A stretch of 64,000 bases of DNA from Arthonia radiata. Taxonomy: Eukaryota; Ascomycota; Arthoniomycetes; Arthoniales; Arthoniaceae. The notes beneath the pieces were generated by a model that worked only from the letters and a program-made list of their open reading frames with translations, did not search any database and had not been told where the DNA came from. This document shows positions 18,581-29,519 of this stretch, piece after piece (the first letter of the stretch is position 1; each line of letters opens with the position of its first letter). The stretch lies in assembly GCA_002989075.1 (NCBI GenBank), contig PSQN01000002.1, forward strand, positions 326,097 to 390,096. The letters run 5' to 3'. Position numbers and translations under genes: made by a program.

Positions 18581-19304
18581 GATTGATGAGTGTTCTGGGG
18601 TAGAAGGTTGTGGTGGACGACAAGGCAGCAAGGGATGGACAGTCAAAGAGGCAACTTATAGAGCTTCGAGCAGCTATCAAGCTTGGCAGTGCACAGGTAT
18701 ACTGGTAGCAAACGTTTCTCAGAAGGGTCACAAGGTAGATCAGGTACTGCAAGCGAAGAGGGTGCAGTGCAGGAGGAGAAGAGGAGAAGGAGAGGGAGGA
18801 GAGAGGTCAATAGAGAGGGGACTCAAGCGGAGAGAGGGGCAGCATGCCAGGGGAGGCGGGGTCATGTGGTACGATGCGGCTCGCGGTTTGTTTGAGGGAT
18901 GCTTCCGCGCCCCCGTCTTGTCAAGCACTGCCCCGGCCCAGGCCAGCTCAGCTCCCCAAGATGGAGAGTACTGTAGGTCGCGTGCTTGGTATCGCTCTTG
19001 AAGATGTTCCGTCCGATAGCCCAATCACGCTAAGGCACGGAATCCGGGGCAGTGGCGGGGTAGATCCACTCACGGCGGGAAGGCCAGCCAGGCACGCCTG
19101 ACGATGATTATAGAATTGTTGTTCCGAAGCTGAAAGCCTCACGGTGGTGGGAGGCATTGCGCGCCTTACTCTGAAATATCATCGATTTGTATCCGTTCTG
19201 CATTGAGATGTTGGACTGCAGCGGAGAGGAGCTCTGTAATCCCGGCCCTTCCAAGGGCCGCAGTATCAAGAACGATCCATCTCTGCAGACACAACATCGT
19301 ACGT
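18581..19304. other. Intergenic, nothing recognised
   Basis: It holds the promoter of the DUF6699-like gene and the 3' end of PCF11. There is a purine-rich stretch at about 18760-18850 (AGGAGAAGAGGAGAAGG type). No gene was seen. Confidence 0.4.
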
Positions 19305-21798
19305 CTAGTGTGAATCTCGACGAGGGCTCTTTGTCGCGCCACCCTCGATATCGTCTTCCTCCATCTTCCGCTTCCTCCTGACCACAACTCCAACCCCAGC
19401 CTCCGGCCCTGCCATACGCCGCTTCTCCGCCTTCTCCTGATCCCTCTTCACTTCGTCGTAACAACTCGCGTGATAGATTCTCCCCTGACCACCCGCCTTA
19501 ACCGCGTCCATCCATACCCACTCCTGCGCCTCGTCATGCCATCGATTCTCGAATTTCTCCTGGCAGATGGGACACACGTTCAGAGGCTGGCCGGCTCGCT
19601 CTGATGCTTGAATGGCGCCGGCGTCCGGAACACGGACGTAAGGCGCGGCAGTCTGCTTGCCCTCGCCCTCAGTCACGCCATTCGTATGACCATCCTCGCC
19701 ACCATTCGCTTGAGCAGCCCTCTCCCGATCCACCGCATTCTCATCCGCGTCGTCAATCTCCCTATTCTTGATCCACTCGCGCTCGCTCATATACCAGGCT
19801 CGACAGACACCTCTTCTACCGTTGCCTTCGGCCTCTGCGACTCGTTGATTCATGCGAAAGTGGAAATCAAGATGGCGCGCTTTTCGTGCTTTACCTTCCG
19901 CTGTTGCCGGAAAGCGGCGACCGCACGTCATGCACTGTGATGGCGCGGCCTTGTAGAGACGCTGATTGATCAAGTCGGGTCGAGGTAGCTTGATTGATGC
20001 GGTGGTGAGCTCGACAGTTGGAGCTGCTTTCGTGGAAAATTGGGCTGGCTTTGGCTGCGAGAGACTTGCGAGAAGGGCGGCTAGGTCACTGGACGGCTGA
20101 ACTGGTGGCCCAGGCGCGGTTGCTGTGGAGCTCGGTGCTGTTGATTGCGATGTCGGGGGTGGTGGAGGGTATACTGAGTTCATAGGTTGTGCTGAAGTCG
20201 GCCTGCTATTTGGCGCCGGTGTTGAAACCAATCCTGACTTCTGCAGCATCTCGAGAAGATTGTTTTTCAATGGCGGGACCGGTAACTGTGGCGTGTTTGC
20301 AGCAGGTCTAGTGCTTGCAGGAGGAGGCGGAGGAGGAGGAGCAAACATCTGGTTGTGTGTCGGCGTCACGGTACGTTGTTGGGGTAAGTTCTTGATTAGA
20401 TCAGCGAGTGAAGGCGGAGCTGCTGGTTGCGGTGCTGGAGCCTGTGATGGAGTTGGTGGCTGCGGTAGAGGCGGAATGGGTCGCTGGAATTGCGTTGGCG
20501 CTGGTGCTTGCTGCGTGTAAGGGTACGTGTTGTATGGAGGACTATTCTCCTGTTGCATCAGTAGCCTGAGCTGATCACGGATGCGATCCCACTCATGTGG
20601 TGCTGGCTGCGATGTTTGGATCAGCATCTTTAAGTCGAACATCGCTTTCAGGCGCGCGTTCAAGCTCTGGTCGTGAGGACTGGCGGATTGCTTGTGTTGA
20701 ATGGTGTTGATAAGACCTTCAATATCAGCGTGCATCTTGACGTAGTCATAAGGCCGCTGAAATTGTGGTGGCGCGTGTTGCGGCGTCTGAGGTGCGGGTG
20801 GGTAGTACTGAGCCTGCGCCTGGACCGGAGTGTGGTAGCCGCCATTCTGGGAAGGTGGAGGTTGGTAGTATTGCTGTGGCGTTGGCTATTCATTTTTGTG
20901 AGCATAAACGAATCCAAGAAACATTTTTGACAAAATACTTACGGGCTGCTGATGATATCCGTTCATTTGTGGATACCCAGTGGCCTGCGGGTAGCCATTG
21001 TATGCATACGGGCTAGGTGGTGGTGGTGGGTATCGCACGGCATTTACTAGCGGTGGCGCGCCCCATGAAGATGGCTGCGGCGATCCTGGTACGGGTGGGC
21101 GAGGTGGCAAGCCATGCGCCGGGCTTTGCTGTCTGTTGGCGTAATTGCTAGCTTTAGCTGACCTCAAGGCGTTGTCAATCACACCCGTCGTGCTGGTGGG
21201 GAAGACGGGCTTAGGATCCATAGAGCCTGGCACGGATTTGGTCCACGTGTGAAGCATCTGTTCCATCTGCGTTCGTGTGCGATCGTCGACTAAGCTGTAG
21301 GCCCCCATGAACGTGCTGAAGAGGTTTCGACCGAGAAGGATGTTATAGGGAGACCCAACATTTTTCACGATAGAGTCAAGGACGTAGAATGCAGGAAGTT
21401 TTTGGTAAGCAGCAACCTAGGTGGTGGTCAGTGAGTCAAAAGCATCTCGGGAGAAGAGGCGTCCAGGGTGAAAAGCTTGGCGTTTGCGAAGTGGTGACGA
21501 CCGCTGGGTGGTTGCTACAATTGCAACGCGCGACAACACGACGACTCAATGGCGAAGCAAGTCTACATGGGGGGATCACGCGCCATAGTAAGAAAACAGT
21601 GAAACAACTTCAACATACCGCTTTGATGTGATTTTCGATAACACGAGAGATGGCGCTGGCATGCTCAGTGTTCTCCCTTGCGATAACAGTCAAGTTCTCG
21701 ATCTCAAATCGATTATTTTGTTTCAGCCCAGAGAGGGCTTCTTTGAAGTCATCCGCAACATCTGCGTAAGGTAGAGGGGAGTGCAGAGGGGAGTTCAT
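19305..21798 (-). CDS. PCF11: PCF11-like mRNA 3'-end cleavage/termination factor (3 exons, 744 aa)
   Basis: Exons 21798-21619, 21416-20943 and 20885-19305 join in phase 0. Residues about 8-135 form the CID, the RNA polymerase II CTD-interaction domain (DDFKEALSGLKQNNRFEI..LTVIARE.., then AAYQKLPAFYVLDSIVKNVG and the LLGRNLFSTFMGAY helix). A long Pro/Gln/Tyr-rich middle follows. The C-terminal half has two zinc-binding modules: CMTCGRRFP with HLDFH, and ICQEKFENRWHDEAQEWVWMDA with IYHASCYDE. This order is that of Pcf11, the cleavage factor IA subunit linking 3' processing to termination in the nucleus. Intron 1 splits the CID between HIKA and VAAY. Confidence 0.9.
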
Positions 21799-22507
21799 TC
21801 TTTCCGTGTGTGTTGGTATGGTTTGAAGACAAGGGCAGCAATGAGAGCAAGAACAGAAATCTGCTATCGAGCCGGCCGCAAAGACAACGCGCTGGCTACC
21901 AAGTTATGAAGGTAGATGTAGATGTGATCTTGCGTAGCAGCACAGGAATGCCAGCCTTTGAGCACTGCCCGTCGTCGCAACTGTGGTATCCGAGTACTGA
22001 TGAGTGAGGAAGGCCGACTCTTGTGCGTCTGTGTACCACTTGCGGATCTAGGTATGATTGAGCGACCTGGAGAGAGGGACGAGTCACAGAGAGAAAGCTG
22101 AGGCTGGTTTAACTATCAAAGCAACAAGTGGCTATGACTGTCCTCCATCAACCGCCCTTCGCTCCTGAAGACCTCCTGCACCTTGTTGAACACGGCTCAC
22201 TTAAACGCTAATTATCGTTTGATGAGTCGTTTGCGTGTAGGGTTGATGTCCGCTGGTGTGTTAGTTGGGTGATGGTGTCGATGAAGAAGTGGTGAAGGAT
22301 GGATCAGTGAGAAAGGGAAGATGTTTTTGAAATAGGCTGATATATTCGATTATTACTACTTACGGCTATCTTGTGACGTCGCTTCAGATAATCACTTGGA
22401 CGTCTCGGAAACCATTATCACTTGATTGTAGCAACAGCACAGGCGCAATCGCAAGCTCAGCCTTCTCCGTCACAGCATACTCTCCAGCCTGGAGCAATAA
22501 GATAAAC
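21799..22507. promoter_or_regulatory. Divergent intergenic region PCF11 / I9 inhibitor
   Basis: 709 bases between two divergent starts. No coding frame of substance and no RNA gene were seen. Confidence 0.4.
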
Positions 22508-22866
22508 ATGTATCTCGCACTCAACGCCCTTCTACTCTCCCTTCTACTCATCTTCGGCTTCGCGACAACCCCTCATCGCTCGATTATTGTCTCCTATCCC
22601 GACGATACACCCGACTCTGTTCTTACTGAGGCCATTCAAGCCGTCAAGCAAGCCGGAGGCACCATCTCTCATGAGTATAGTATGTGATGCAAGGAAACAC
22701 GACCATCGTCTTCTTGACGTGGCTGACAAAGAGAGCAGAGCTTATCAAGGCATTCGCCGCACAAGCCCCGGAAGATGCTGTGCGGAACGTTCAGCTGTAC
22801 GGCTCAAAATACAACGCGATCATCGAGGACGACCAGCAAGTACACGCCTACGGCGACGGCTTTTGA
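22508..22866 (+). CDS. Secreted peptidase-inhibitor I9 domain protein (2 exons, 99 aa)
   Basis: Exons 22508-22679 and 22739-22866 with intron GTATGT..GAGCAG join to 99 aa. Residues 1-19 (MYLALNALLLSLLLIFGFA) form a signal peptide or anchor. The rest matches the subtilisin-propeptide/I9 inhibitor fold: RSIIVSYPDDTPDSVLTEAI, then GGTISHEYKLIKAFAAQAPE, then YNAIIEDDQQVHAYGDGF. Stand-alone I9 proteins such as yeast Pbi2 inhibit subtilisin-like proteases, and this one carries a targeting signal. The splice junction falls inside HEY|K, a usual place for this family. Confidence 0.8.
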
Positions 22867-23027
22867 GAAACCTTTGGAGCAGACCCCTATCCTCGTTGCC
22901 TGTTACGCCGACCCTACGATGTACGACTTAACGAAGACTTGAACGTTCCCTTGGGATGTGATATATTCTGCTGTACAGTTTGATTGATATGATACAAAAC
23001 GCTGGGCGGACGACCTCTATCCAATCA

Positions 23028-23813
23028 TTAACAGCATCCGCCTGCTTTCTTCGCACCGGCCGACGAATCTTGAATTCCCAGATTGACCGTCTTTGCAGTG
23101 TTTGCTGGACCCGCAGCGCTAGCCGCTTTTACGCCAGATCTCCTATCGTTGAGGTCGTATTTGCCAGCCTCGATGTTTTGGTATATTCGCTCCGCGACCT
23201 CGAGAAACGCCTGCTCCACGTTTGCACCCGACTTTGCCGATGTTTCGACGTATGTCATGACGTTGTGGCTGCTGCACCACTCTTCCGCCTCTTCTCGTGT
23301 TACCTGCCGCTTGTTCTCGCCTTCGCCAGATATTGAGGCATCTGCAAGGTCGCTCTTGTTACCCACCAACACCACTACGATTCCTTCTTCTGCGATCTGT
23401 TTCAGATCTTCTAGCCAAGACGTCACCGAGTCGAATGTGTTGCGCCGAGTGATGTCGAAAACCAGGAGGGCTCCTGATGCGCCTCGAAAGTATGATCTTG
23501 TGATTGACTTGTATGTCTCTTGTCCAGCAGTGTCCCAAAGTGATAGCTTCATCTGCTTCTGATTTTTACTGGGTTGGTCCTTGGGAGCTTGTGGAGTAGT
23601 AGGCGAGGACGAAGAAGCTGGGTCATTGATACCAAGCTTTAACGAATGTGGAGGCCCGACAGGTACGACCCGGCTACCAAATTCGACTCCGATAGTGACA
23701 TCGTGGTATGACAGAAAGCGTCCTTCGCAAAGGCGGATTGTCAGACTTGACTTGCCGCAGGCAGAGTCACCCAGTGCAATTATCTTCGCAATGTAATTCC
23801 ATGGTTGCGACAT
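23028..23813 (-). CDS. Rab4/Ypt4-type small GTPase with a loop insertion (261 aa)
   Basis: Single-exon Rab GTPase, ATG at 23813. G1 is GDSACGKSS (15-23), switch I is DVTIGVEFGSR, G3 is WDTAGQE (93-99), G4 is NKSD (152-155), G5 is ETSAKSG, and the C-terminus GGCC is a geranylgeranylation site. The start SQPWNYIAKIIALGDSACGKSS is closest to the Rab2/Rab4 group, and Rab4 (fission yeast Ypt4) seems the best fit. An extra segment of roughly 25-30 residues (GINDPASSSSPTTPQAPKDQ and following) sits between beta-2 and beta-3. It should act in endosomal or recycling traffic. Upstream it shares a 702-base divergent region with the transporter gene. Confidence 0.85.
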   Translation of the reverse strand: MSQPWNYIAKIIALGDSACGKSSLTIRLCEGRFLSYHDVTIGVEFGSRVVPVGPPHSLKLGINDPASSSSPTTPQAPKDQPSKNQKQMKLSLWDTAGQETYKSITRSYFRGASGALLVFDITRRNTFDSVTSWLEDLKQIAEEGIVVVLVGNKSDLADASISGEGENKRQVTREEAEEWCSSHNVMTYVETSAKSGANVEQAFLEVAERIYQNIEAGKYDLNDRRSGVKAASAAGPANTAKTVNLGIQDSSAGAKKAGGCC

Positions 23814-24515
23814 TGATCGTTGCTACTCGCAGGCTGTCTGAATCTGGGATCCAAGCTGGAAGTGGCACCAGGAGCACCGCTTCCCAAGCTCGAGGACTCC
23901 ACGAGCTGAACTTTAGGTTTGCTGCGGCTTTCAGCAATTAACGCTTCTTGAGCGTTTCGAACTAGTATTCAACCACTTTAGATATTCCGGTTCCGCTAGG
24001 ATTGAGCTGCTTAGAGGATAGTGGATGTGTCTTCTGGATCCGTCCCAGCGTTGGGCGGTGGAGGCGAACAAAGCGGCAGCAACACGCTATCGCAGAGCTC
24101 GACGTTCTACGTTGATCGTGTGTCGTCTGTTCCGCAGACAAACACGACGACTGAGTGATTCGTGGGGTGCGTCAAGGTCGAGGGTGTGGTCAGAGTGCCA
24201 GAATGGGATGGAAGCACATGTCGCGCGTCATGCCCACTCTCTGACAGACCCATGAGCCATCACCGTCACCTGCTACCTCTTCCTCACACCGCCAGCCTCT
24301 CACTTCCCTATGCACACGTCCTTGACCCGCACACATCAATCATCACTCTAATCTCTTCTCAAGAATAGCATTCGTCTTCATCGATCGCCTACAGAACCAG
24401 CGGCAATACCGAATCTAATCTCCGCTTTCCCTGCGCCAACTGCAACGTCGAACCAGCTGCAACCAACATCTGCGTCAGGCGTCCGGGTCCGCAACGGCCT
24501 TGACGCCCTCCCACT
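23814..24515. promoter_or_regulatory. Divergent region Rab4-type gene / choline-transporter-like gene
   Basis: 702 bases between starts at 23813 and 24516. Pyrimidine-rich stretches lie just upstream of 24516, as is usual for fungal core promoters. No gene was seen. Confidence 0.4.
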
Positions 24516-26818
24516 ATGTTCTCAGAATGTAAGTCAATCTTGCCATCAGTGCCACAAGCTTCCTTTGAAGTGTTGCCAGCATTTCATCATCTCCATCGGA
24601 ATCCAGTGCTGATAGCGACCCAACAGATGCCTCACGCTTCCTCGCGCAATCGCAGTCACACCTCTCCTTCAGTCAGAACGAGCCACAACACCAGAACCGC
24701 AGCCCGTTAGATCGCAGACGCGACGCCATCCCACGAGCACCAGCTCGTGGCTATCTGCAGCGCCAACCCTTCGGCAATCCGTATCAAAGCGGCGCCAGAT
24801 CACAGACCGCCCGTTTTCCATTTGCGTCGCGAGGCAACAACGCTCCCGCGCCTCTCTTCTACAGCGCCACCGACGACTTTCGGGAAGAGGACGACGCCGC
24901 AGAGCATGAACGAGAAGCAGCGGACATGTATGCCCTACAAAAGTCTCGGCGCGACTTTGGTACCAGTCAATTGAGCGATTCTTCAGAGGAGGGCGATAGA
25001 GGTGTCAACCAGGGCGGTCGCGGCATCAAGAGCTCCTGGACTAGCGATGAAGAGCGGGACGAAGCGTCCTCGCCAGAGAGCAAGCGCAGTAGAGCACGGA
25101 GTGTCGCCAGCAGTACCACAGGCAAGGGCAGAGATCGACTGGTGGACGTGGAGCTAGCGTCGACCATACATGAAGCGGACGAAGAAGAGCCGTCGATCAT
25201 ACAGGACGAGAACCCGCCCTCATTGCAGAAGTTTCGAAAGTCGTTACTACAGGATGACCTGCCTGAGGATAGTCGGATGCTACAAAGCGAGAACGCACCT
25301 TTCTTAGCTGGACAGCGAGCTCTCAGTCCAGATCGAGAAAGCGTGTTACCAACCGTAGGCACTGATCAAGCACCGAAGCCGGCGAACTTCGACACCTTCT
25401 GGGCGTCGCTATTCGTGATTGACGTTATCGCCATGTTGTCGACATTCTTCCTGGTCATGTTACACACAAGCTCGTCGAACAAACGAGTAGCCATTGGAGA
25501 CACAATCTACACGATGATGCAGTCATCGTTCTTCCTTCTGGGGATCGACACGCTGGTTGCCATCGTCGTGGCGCTCATTTGGATAGCAGCGCTGAGGTCA
25601 TTCGTGCGACCATTGATATATCTGATCCTCATCGCTGTGCCGGCCATTGCGATCGCTTTTACCATCTACCCCTTCGTGCTCAGCTTTAGAGGGTCATGGG
25701 ACGGTAACAGCGTGCAAGATAAAGCCATGAGGTGGCTCTCGTGGATACCATTGATTTTTGCTACTGTGTGGGTCTACACAGCCTACCGAGGGCGGCGGTC
25801 GCTGGATCGTGCAATTAACTTGCTTCAATTTACGACTCGTATACTGGCCGCTTGCCCTACGCTTGTACTCGTTGGATTCGCGACGCTTGCGACTGTGGTG
25901 GTGTGGACCTGGACGTGGATGCTCATGTTCACGCGAGTCTTCCTGAACGGACATATCAGCGTGACCGGCAAAACCACGTTCGTCCTCAATGCCGGTACCT
26001 GGTGGGTTGGCGTGTTCTTTGTACTGAGCTACCTTTGGACCTTGGGTGTTATAGCGGGTATTCAGCGAGCAACAACAGCAGCGGCAACTTCGCAGTGGTA
26101 CTTTTACCGGAACGCAGCACCTGTCTCTCCGCAGTCCGTGGTGCGCGCTGCCATCATCCACTCGACAACCAAGATCTTTGGCACAGTCTGCTTCTCGACG
26201 CTGCTGGCACTAGCGGTGCGGCTGCCATTACTGGTCCTTCCAGCACGATTGAGTAGCTACCTTACACTGTTCTTCTACTCTTTTGTACCCACCTCAATTG
26301 CGACACTGACAAATCCACTGACTCTGACTTACGCTGCTATACACTCTCAGCCTCTCACACTATCTGCAAGAGGCTTGACCGAGCTAACATTCGTCGCTCC
26401 GGCTGCTGGAACAGGACCAACAACAGCACTGACACCAAACGCCTTTGCAAAGCCGCATCCCAACAACCGAGGCGTGCCCAATCTCTTCGCTTACCGTCTA
26501 GCGAAGCTGCTGCTGCACGCAACCCGCTTCGTCACCAGTGTAGCTTTCGGCTTCGGCGGCTGGGTATCTACAGCCAGGATGGTGCCAATCGAGGGTTCCA
26601 CTGCGCGAGGCAGCATGTACGCATACATCGTCGGTCTCATCGCTGGTGCAATTGGCTGGGCAGTGCTAGGTGCCATGGAAGGTGTACTCAGTGGCGTATT
26701 GGATGCCGTGGTGATATGTTGGGGCAGTGACGTCCAGAGTGGAGGCAACGGGCAAGCAAGATTCTGCAGGGAGGCTGGTGAGCTTCTTGAGAACGACGGC
26801 ACTACTGTCAGTCTGTGA
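24516..26818 (+). CDS. PNS1: Choline-transporter-like (CTL/PNS1) membrane protein (734 aa)
   Basis: A 13-base first exon (24516-24528, MFSE plus one base) is spliced across GTAAGT..CAACAG to exon 2 (24627-26818), giving MFSEYASRFLAQSQSHLSFS, the typical start of fungal CTL proteins. Residues 1-240 are a disordered acidic, Ser-rich cytosolic domain. The rest holds about ten hydrophobic helices, with FDTFWASLFVIDVIAMLSTF first and the conserved TTAAATSQWYFYR and ALTEL-like motifs in the core. CTL/SLC44 proteins are linked to choline transport in animals; the yeast Pns1 role is unclear. The plasma membrane is the likely site. The tiny first exon is easily missed. Confidence 0.88.
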
Positions 26819-27806
26819 CGAAAGGTATATACACGAGGGGTACGCATAGCAAGGCGCTTGAGGACTTCATAGCTCACAAATGAGACGCTGTCTAACAAAT
26901 TTGCATATCTCGTACAATGATTACCATGAATGACTGCTTTGATGCTTTTGAGTCTTTACGGCGTCACATTGGCCCCTTTCGAAGACTTGCGACTCAGAAA
27001 TGGGTTCTGTTATTACTGTCAGATAATAATTCTGAAACCTCATGCATTTTCAAGTAGGGTTCGGACGTGTATTTTACACAGTATTTTACTCCAACGCCGG
27101 GCCAGTTTATTACGTACTAAACTCGGTAACGTCGTTCAGATTTTTACGTCTGTGCACACATCATTGCTTAAAAGGGATAGTATATATACAGGCTATGCGT
27201 TATTAGAGTATCCCTTAGAATTAAGAATTTGACTTAAGATTTTTTTATAAAGATTGTCGAGATTCTGCTCACCCTGCCTAAATTCTTGGCAGAGATGTCT
27301 GTGCACGGAGTCACGTGCGGTATGTAACTCGTAACGGCCTTAGGTAGTTTATTTCAGTATTTTACTTGATATGGGAGTTTGTGACGGTCACAAACCGAAC
27401 CCTAGGTCTGGTCAACCTGCCAAATACTGGGCCGCTGGGGCTAGCGCCGTCACGTCAGTGGACCCGACATGCACAGGCACACAGGTAAAAACGTGGACTG
27501 CTGTGTATTGCCATCGCCATGTTCGTATGTTCAGCAATCGAACTTCGCGTCTCAAGACAACGGCAGTACTACAGGCAAATGAACAATCAGGAGGTGTACG
27601 ATGGGTGGAGAGCATGTTTATTCGTGAATAGCAGCAAGCACGACCAATCAAGGCTTGGCAGATTACTTTAGCGGACCGAGGCACTCTGCCATGCATAGCA
27701 GTCTTCCCTCAAATTTGGCCGCCTCAACCATCACGATGCCACCTGTCCAAGCTCTCTACGAGCCAGCGCTCACCACTCACCCGATTCCTCCCGGATTACC
27801 ACCTTC
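26819..27806. other. Intergenic with an AT-rich, RIP-like patch
   Basis: About 1 kb without a gene. Bases about 26990-27260 are AT-rich, with many TpA steps and T runs, unlike the flanks. This could be a decayed transposon fragment, but no family is recognisable. Confidence 0.4.
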
Positions 27807-28934
27807 ATGGCGACGACCGCAAGGCTAAAGACGCTCGCGAGCGCAACGTCCCTCATCTCCCTCGTCGCCATCCTCTGCGGTTCCTCCGCCCTCCGACACG
27901 TCCTTCTTCGCCTGTTCTCCCCTACAGCCCATCCAATTCGTTTCGCCGCTTTGGTCGTAGCGATTGCCCTGAACGCCAAATCGCTGCCGCTAGTATGGCA
28001 CCTACGCTTCTTCAGGAGCATGGTGTACCAGCTTTACTTCCAGCCGAACAAGCTGCCCCGAGATGCCCTGTTCCGGCCCATGATCAACTCCAACATACAT
28101 ACGCCGATACCCGAGACGGACTTCAATGGACACAAGAGCAATAGCACGTACTTTGCCGATTTCGATATGGCGCGGACAGAGCTGGTAACCTCACTATTGA
28201 GGAAGGGGATCCGTGAAGCAGGCCGCCGGGAGCATCCTGAGTTGCCCGTGGGAAATCAGGGGGAATATCGAGCGAGCGCTGATGTGCCGCACGAGAATAC
28301 AAATGGTCACGCCACAAAGCAGGGTGTGACGCCTTCGAAGCCGAAAAAGGCCGTATTCGCCGTCGCGCTGGGTGCTGTAAGTTGTCATTTCAAGCGTGAG
28401 GTGAAGCCCTACCAAAAGTATGAGATCTGGACCCGGATACTGGCTTGGGATCGCAAGTGGATATACATAGTATCCCACTTGGTCAAGCCAGGCGCTGTGT
28501 CCCCAGAGAGCAGTGCTCTTCAACCTCGGAAAGCCAATCAGGCACGGGCGAAACAGTCAGAAAAATCGAATGCGGAGCAACGGGAGGAGTGGAAAAACGC
28601 AGTATTTGCCACGAGTCTGGCGAAATATGTGATCAAGCGGAGCAGACAGACGGTACCTCCTGAGCTTGTCCTTAAGAGCTCGGACTTGCTACCTCCTGAG
28701 CCTGGACAAGCTTCCAATGACAACATGGAGAAGCCGGTCTTTGGCAAGACCGCCAATGAAGACTGGACATGGGAGGGCGTCGAGCAAGAGCGTCAACGCG
28801 GTCTACGACTTGCGGAGCACTTTGGCGCCTTGGATGGGCCTGACGGCCTGCATGATGAGTTTCCTGTTCCTGGAGGGAAGGAGACCAGCGCTCGAGTGGA
28901 GATTCTGGGATCATACAGAGATCTTTACTTCTGA
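27807..28934 (+). CDS. Membrane-anchored thioesterase-like (THEM6-like, hotdog) protein (375 aa)
   Basis: Single exon, ATG at 27807. Residues about 12-65 hold one or two hydrophobic segments (anchor). The core has SNIHTPIPETDFNGHKSNSTYFADFDMART, the hotdog-fold N-terminal signature of the THEM6-like/4HBT_2 group, then VALGAVSCHFKREVKPYQKYEIWTRILAWDRKWIYIVSHLV. The C-terminal part is charged and probably disordered, ending in a short conserved block (WEGVEQERQRGLRLAEHFGALD). It may hydrolyse an acyl-CoA or related thioester at a membrane. The specific substrate is unknown. Confidence 0.75.
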   Translation: MATTARLKTLASATSLISLVAILCGSSALRHVLLRLFSPTAHPIRFAALVVAIALNAKSLPLVWHLRFFRSMVYQLYFQPNKLPRDALFRPMINSNIHTPIPETDFNGHKSNSTYFADFDMARTELVTSLLRKGIREAGRREHPELPVGNQGEYRASADVPHENTNGHATKQGVTPSKPKKAVFAVALGAVSCHFKREVKPYQKYEIWTRILAWDRKWIYIVSHLVKPGAVSPESSALQPRKANQARAKQSEKSNAEQREEWKNAVFATSLAKYVIKRSRQTVPPELVLKSSDLLPPEPGQASNDNMEKPVFGKTANEDWTWEGVEQERQRGLRLAEHFGALDGPDGLHDEFPVPGGKETSARVEILGSYRDLYF

Positions 28935-29519
28935 GCTGGGCGGCCAAGACACGAAGTAATCTGAAACGCATTGTTAGATCCATGCATGGCGGCGGGCACA
29001 TAGAGTACGTGTTTGGAGAGGTCTAGAGCATATTCTTTAATCATACTGGAGCTCCCTATTCAAAGTGACTACCTGCAACATGATTGACCTGCATTGAAGA
29101 CGAGATGCCGCTAAAGTCTGGGGCTGCAACGCCCAGAGAGTCCACGGATTGGGGCGCTTGATGGCGTTGCCCCTCGTTTCTCAGGGCTTGGTGGGGCCGC
29201 ACTGACGTCTTCTTTTCAGCTGCAAACCATTCCAGACGACTCGGAGTTCGCCTTAACTCATTGTTTGTCGAGCGTTTGCTGACGTGGGTAAGAGGGAGTT
29301 GCAAGCGTTTTCGGTTCTTCACGGTGTTCGAAATTGTCTTCAGTGTTTCACAGAAACGAGTCACCGGTTGTGCTCACCTCGAGGCGAACATTACTCGAGC
29401 TTGAACGTCTAGTAATTGCTACATACATCTGTCTAGCGCACTCTTTCCAAGCATGGGAACGTTGGGCTGAACAGCGCAATCATCATACTGAAAAGCTACC
29501 AAATACACTAACAGCCAGC
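28935..29519. other. Intergenic, promoter of eIF2D gene
   Basis: 585 bases between the thioesterase-like stop and the eIF2D start. No gene or repeat was seen. Confidence 0.4.
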
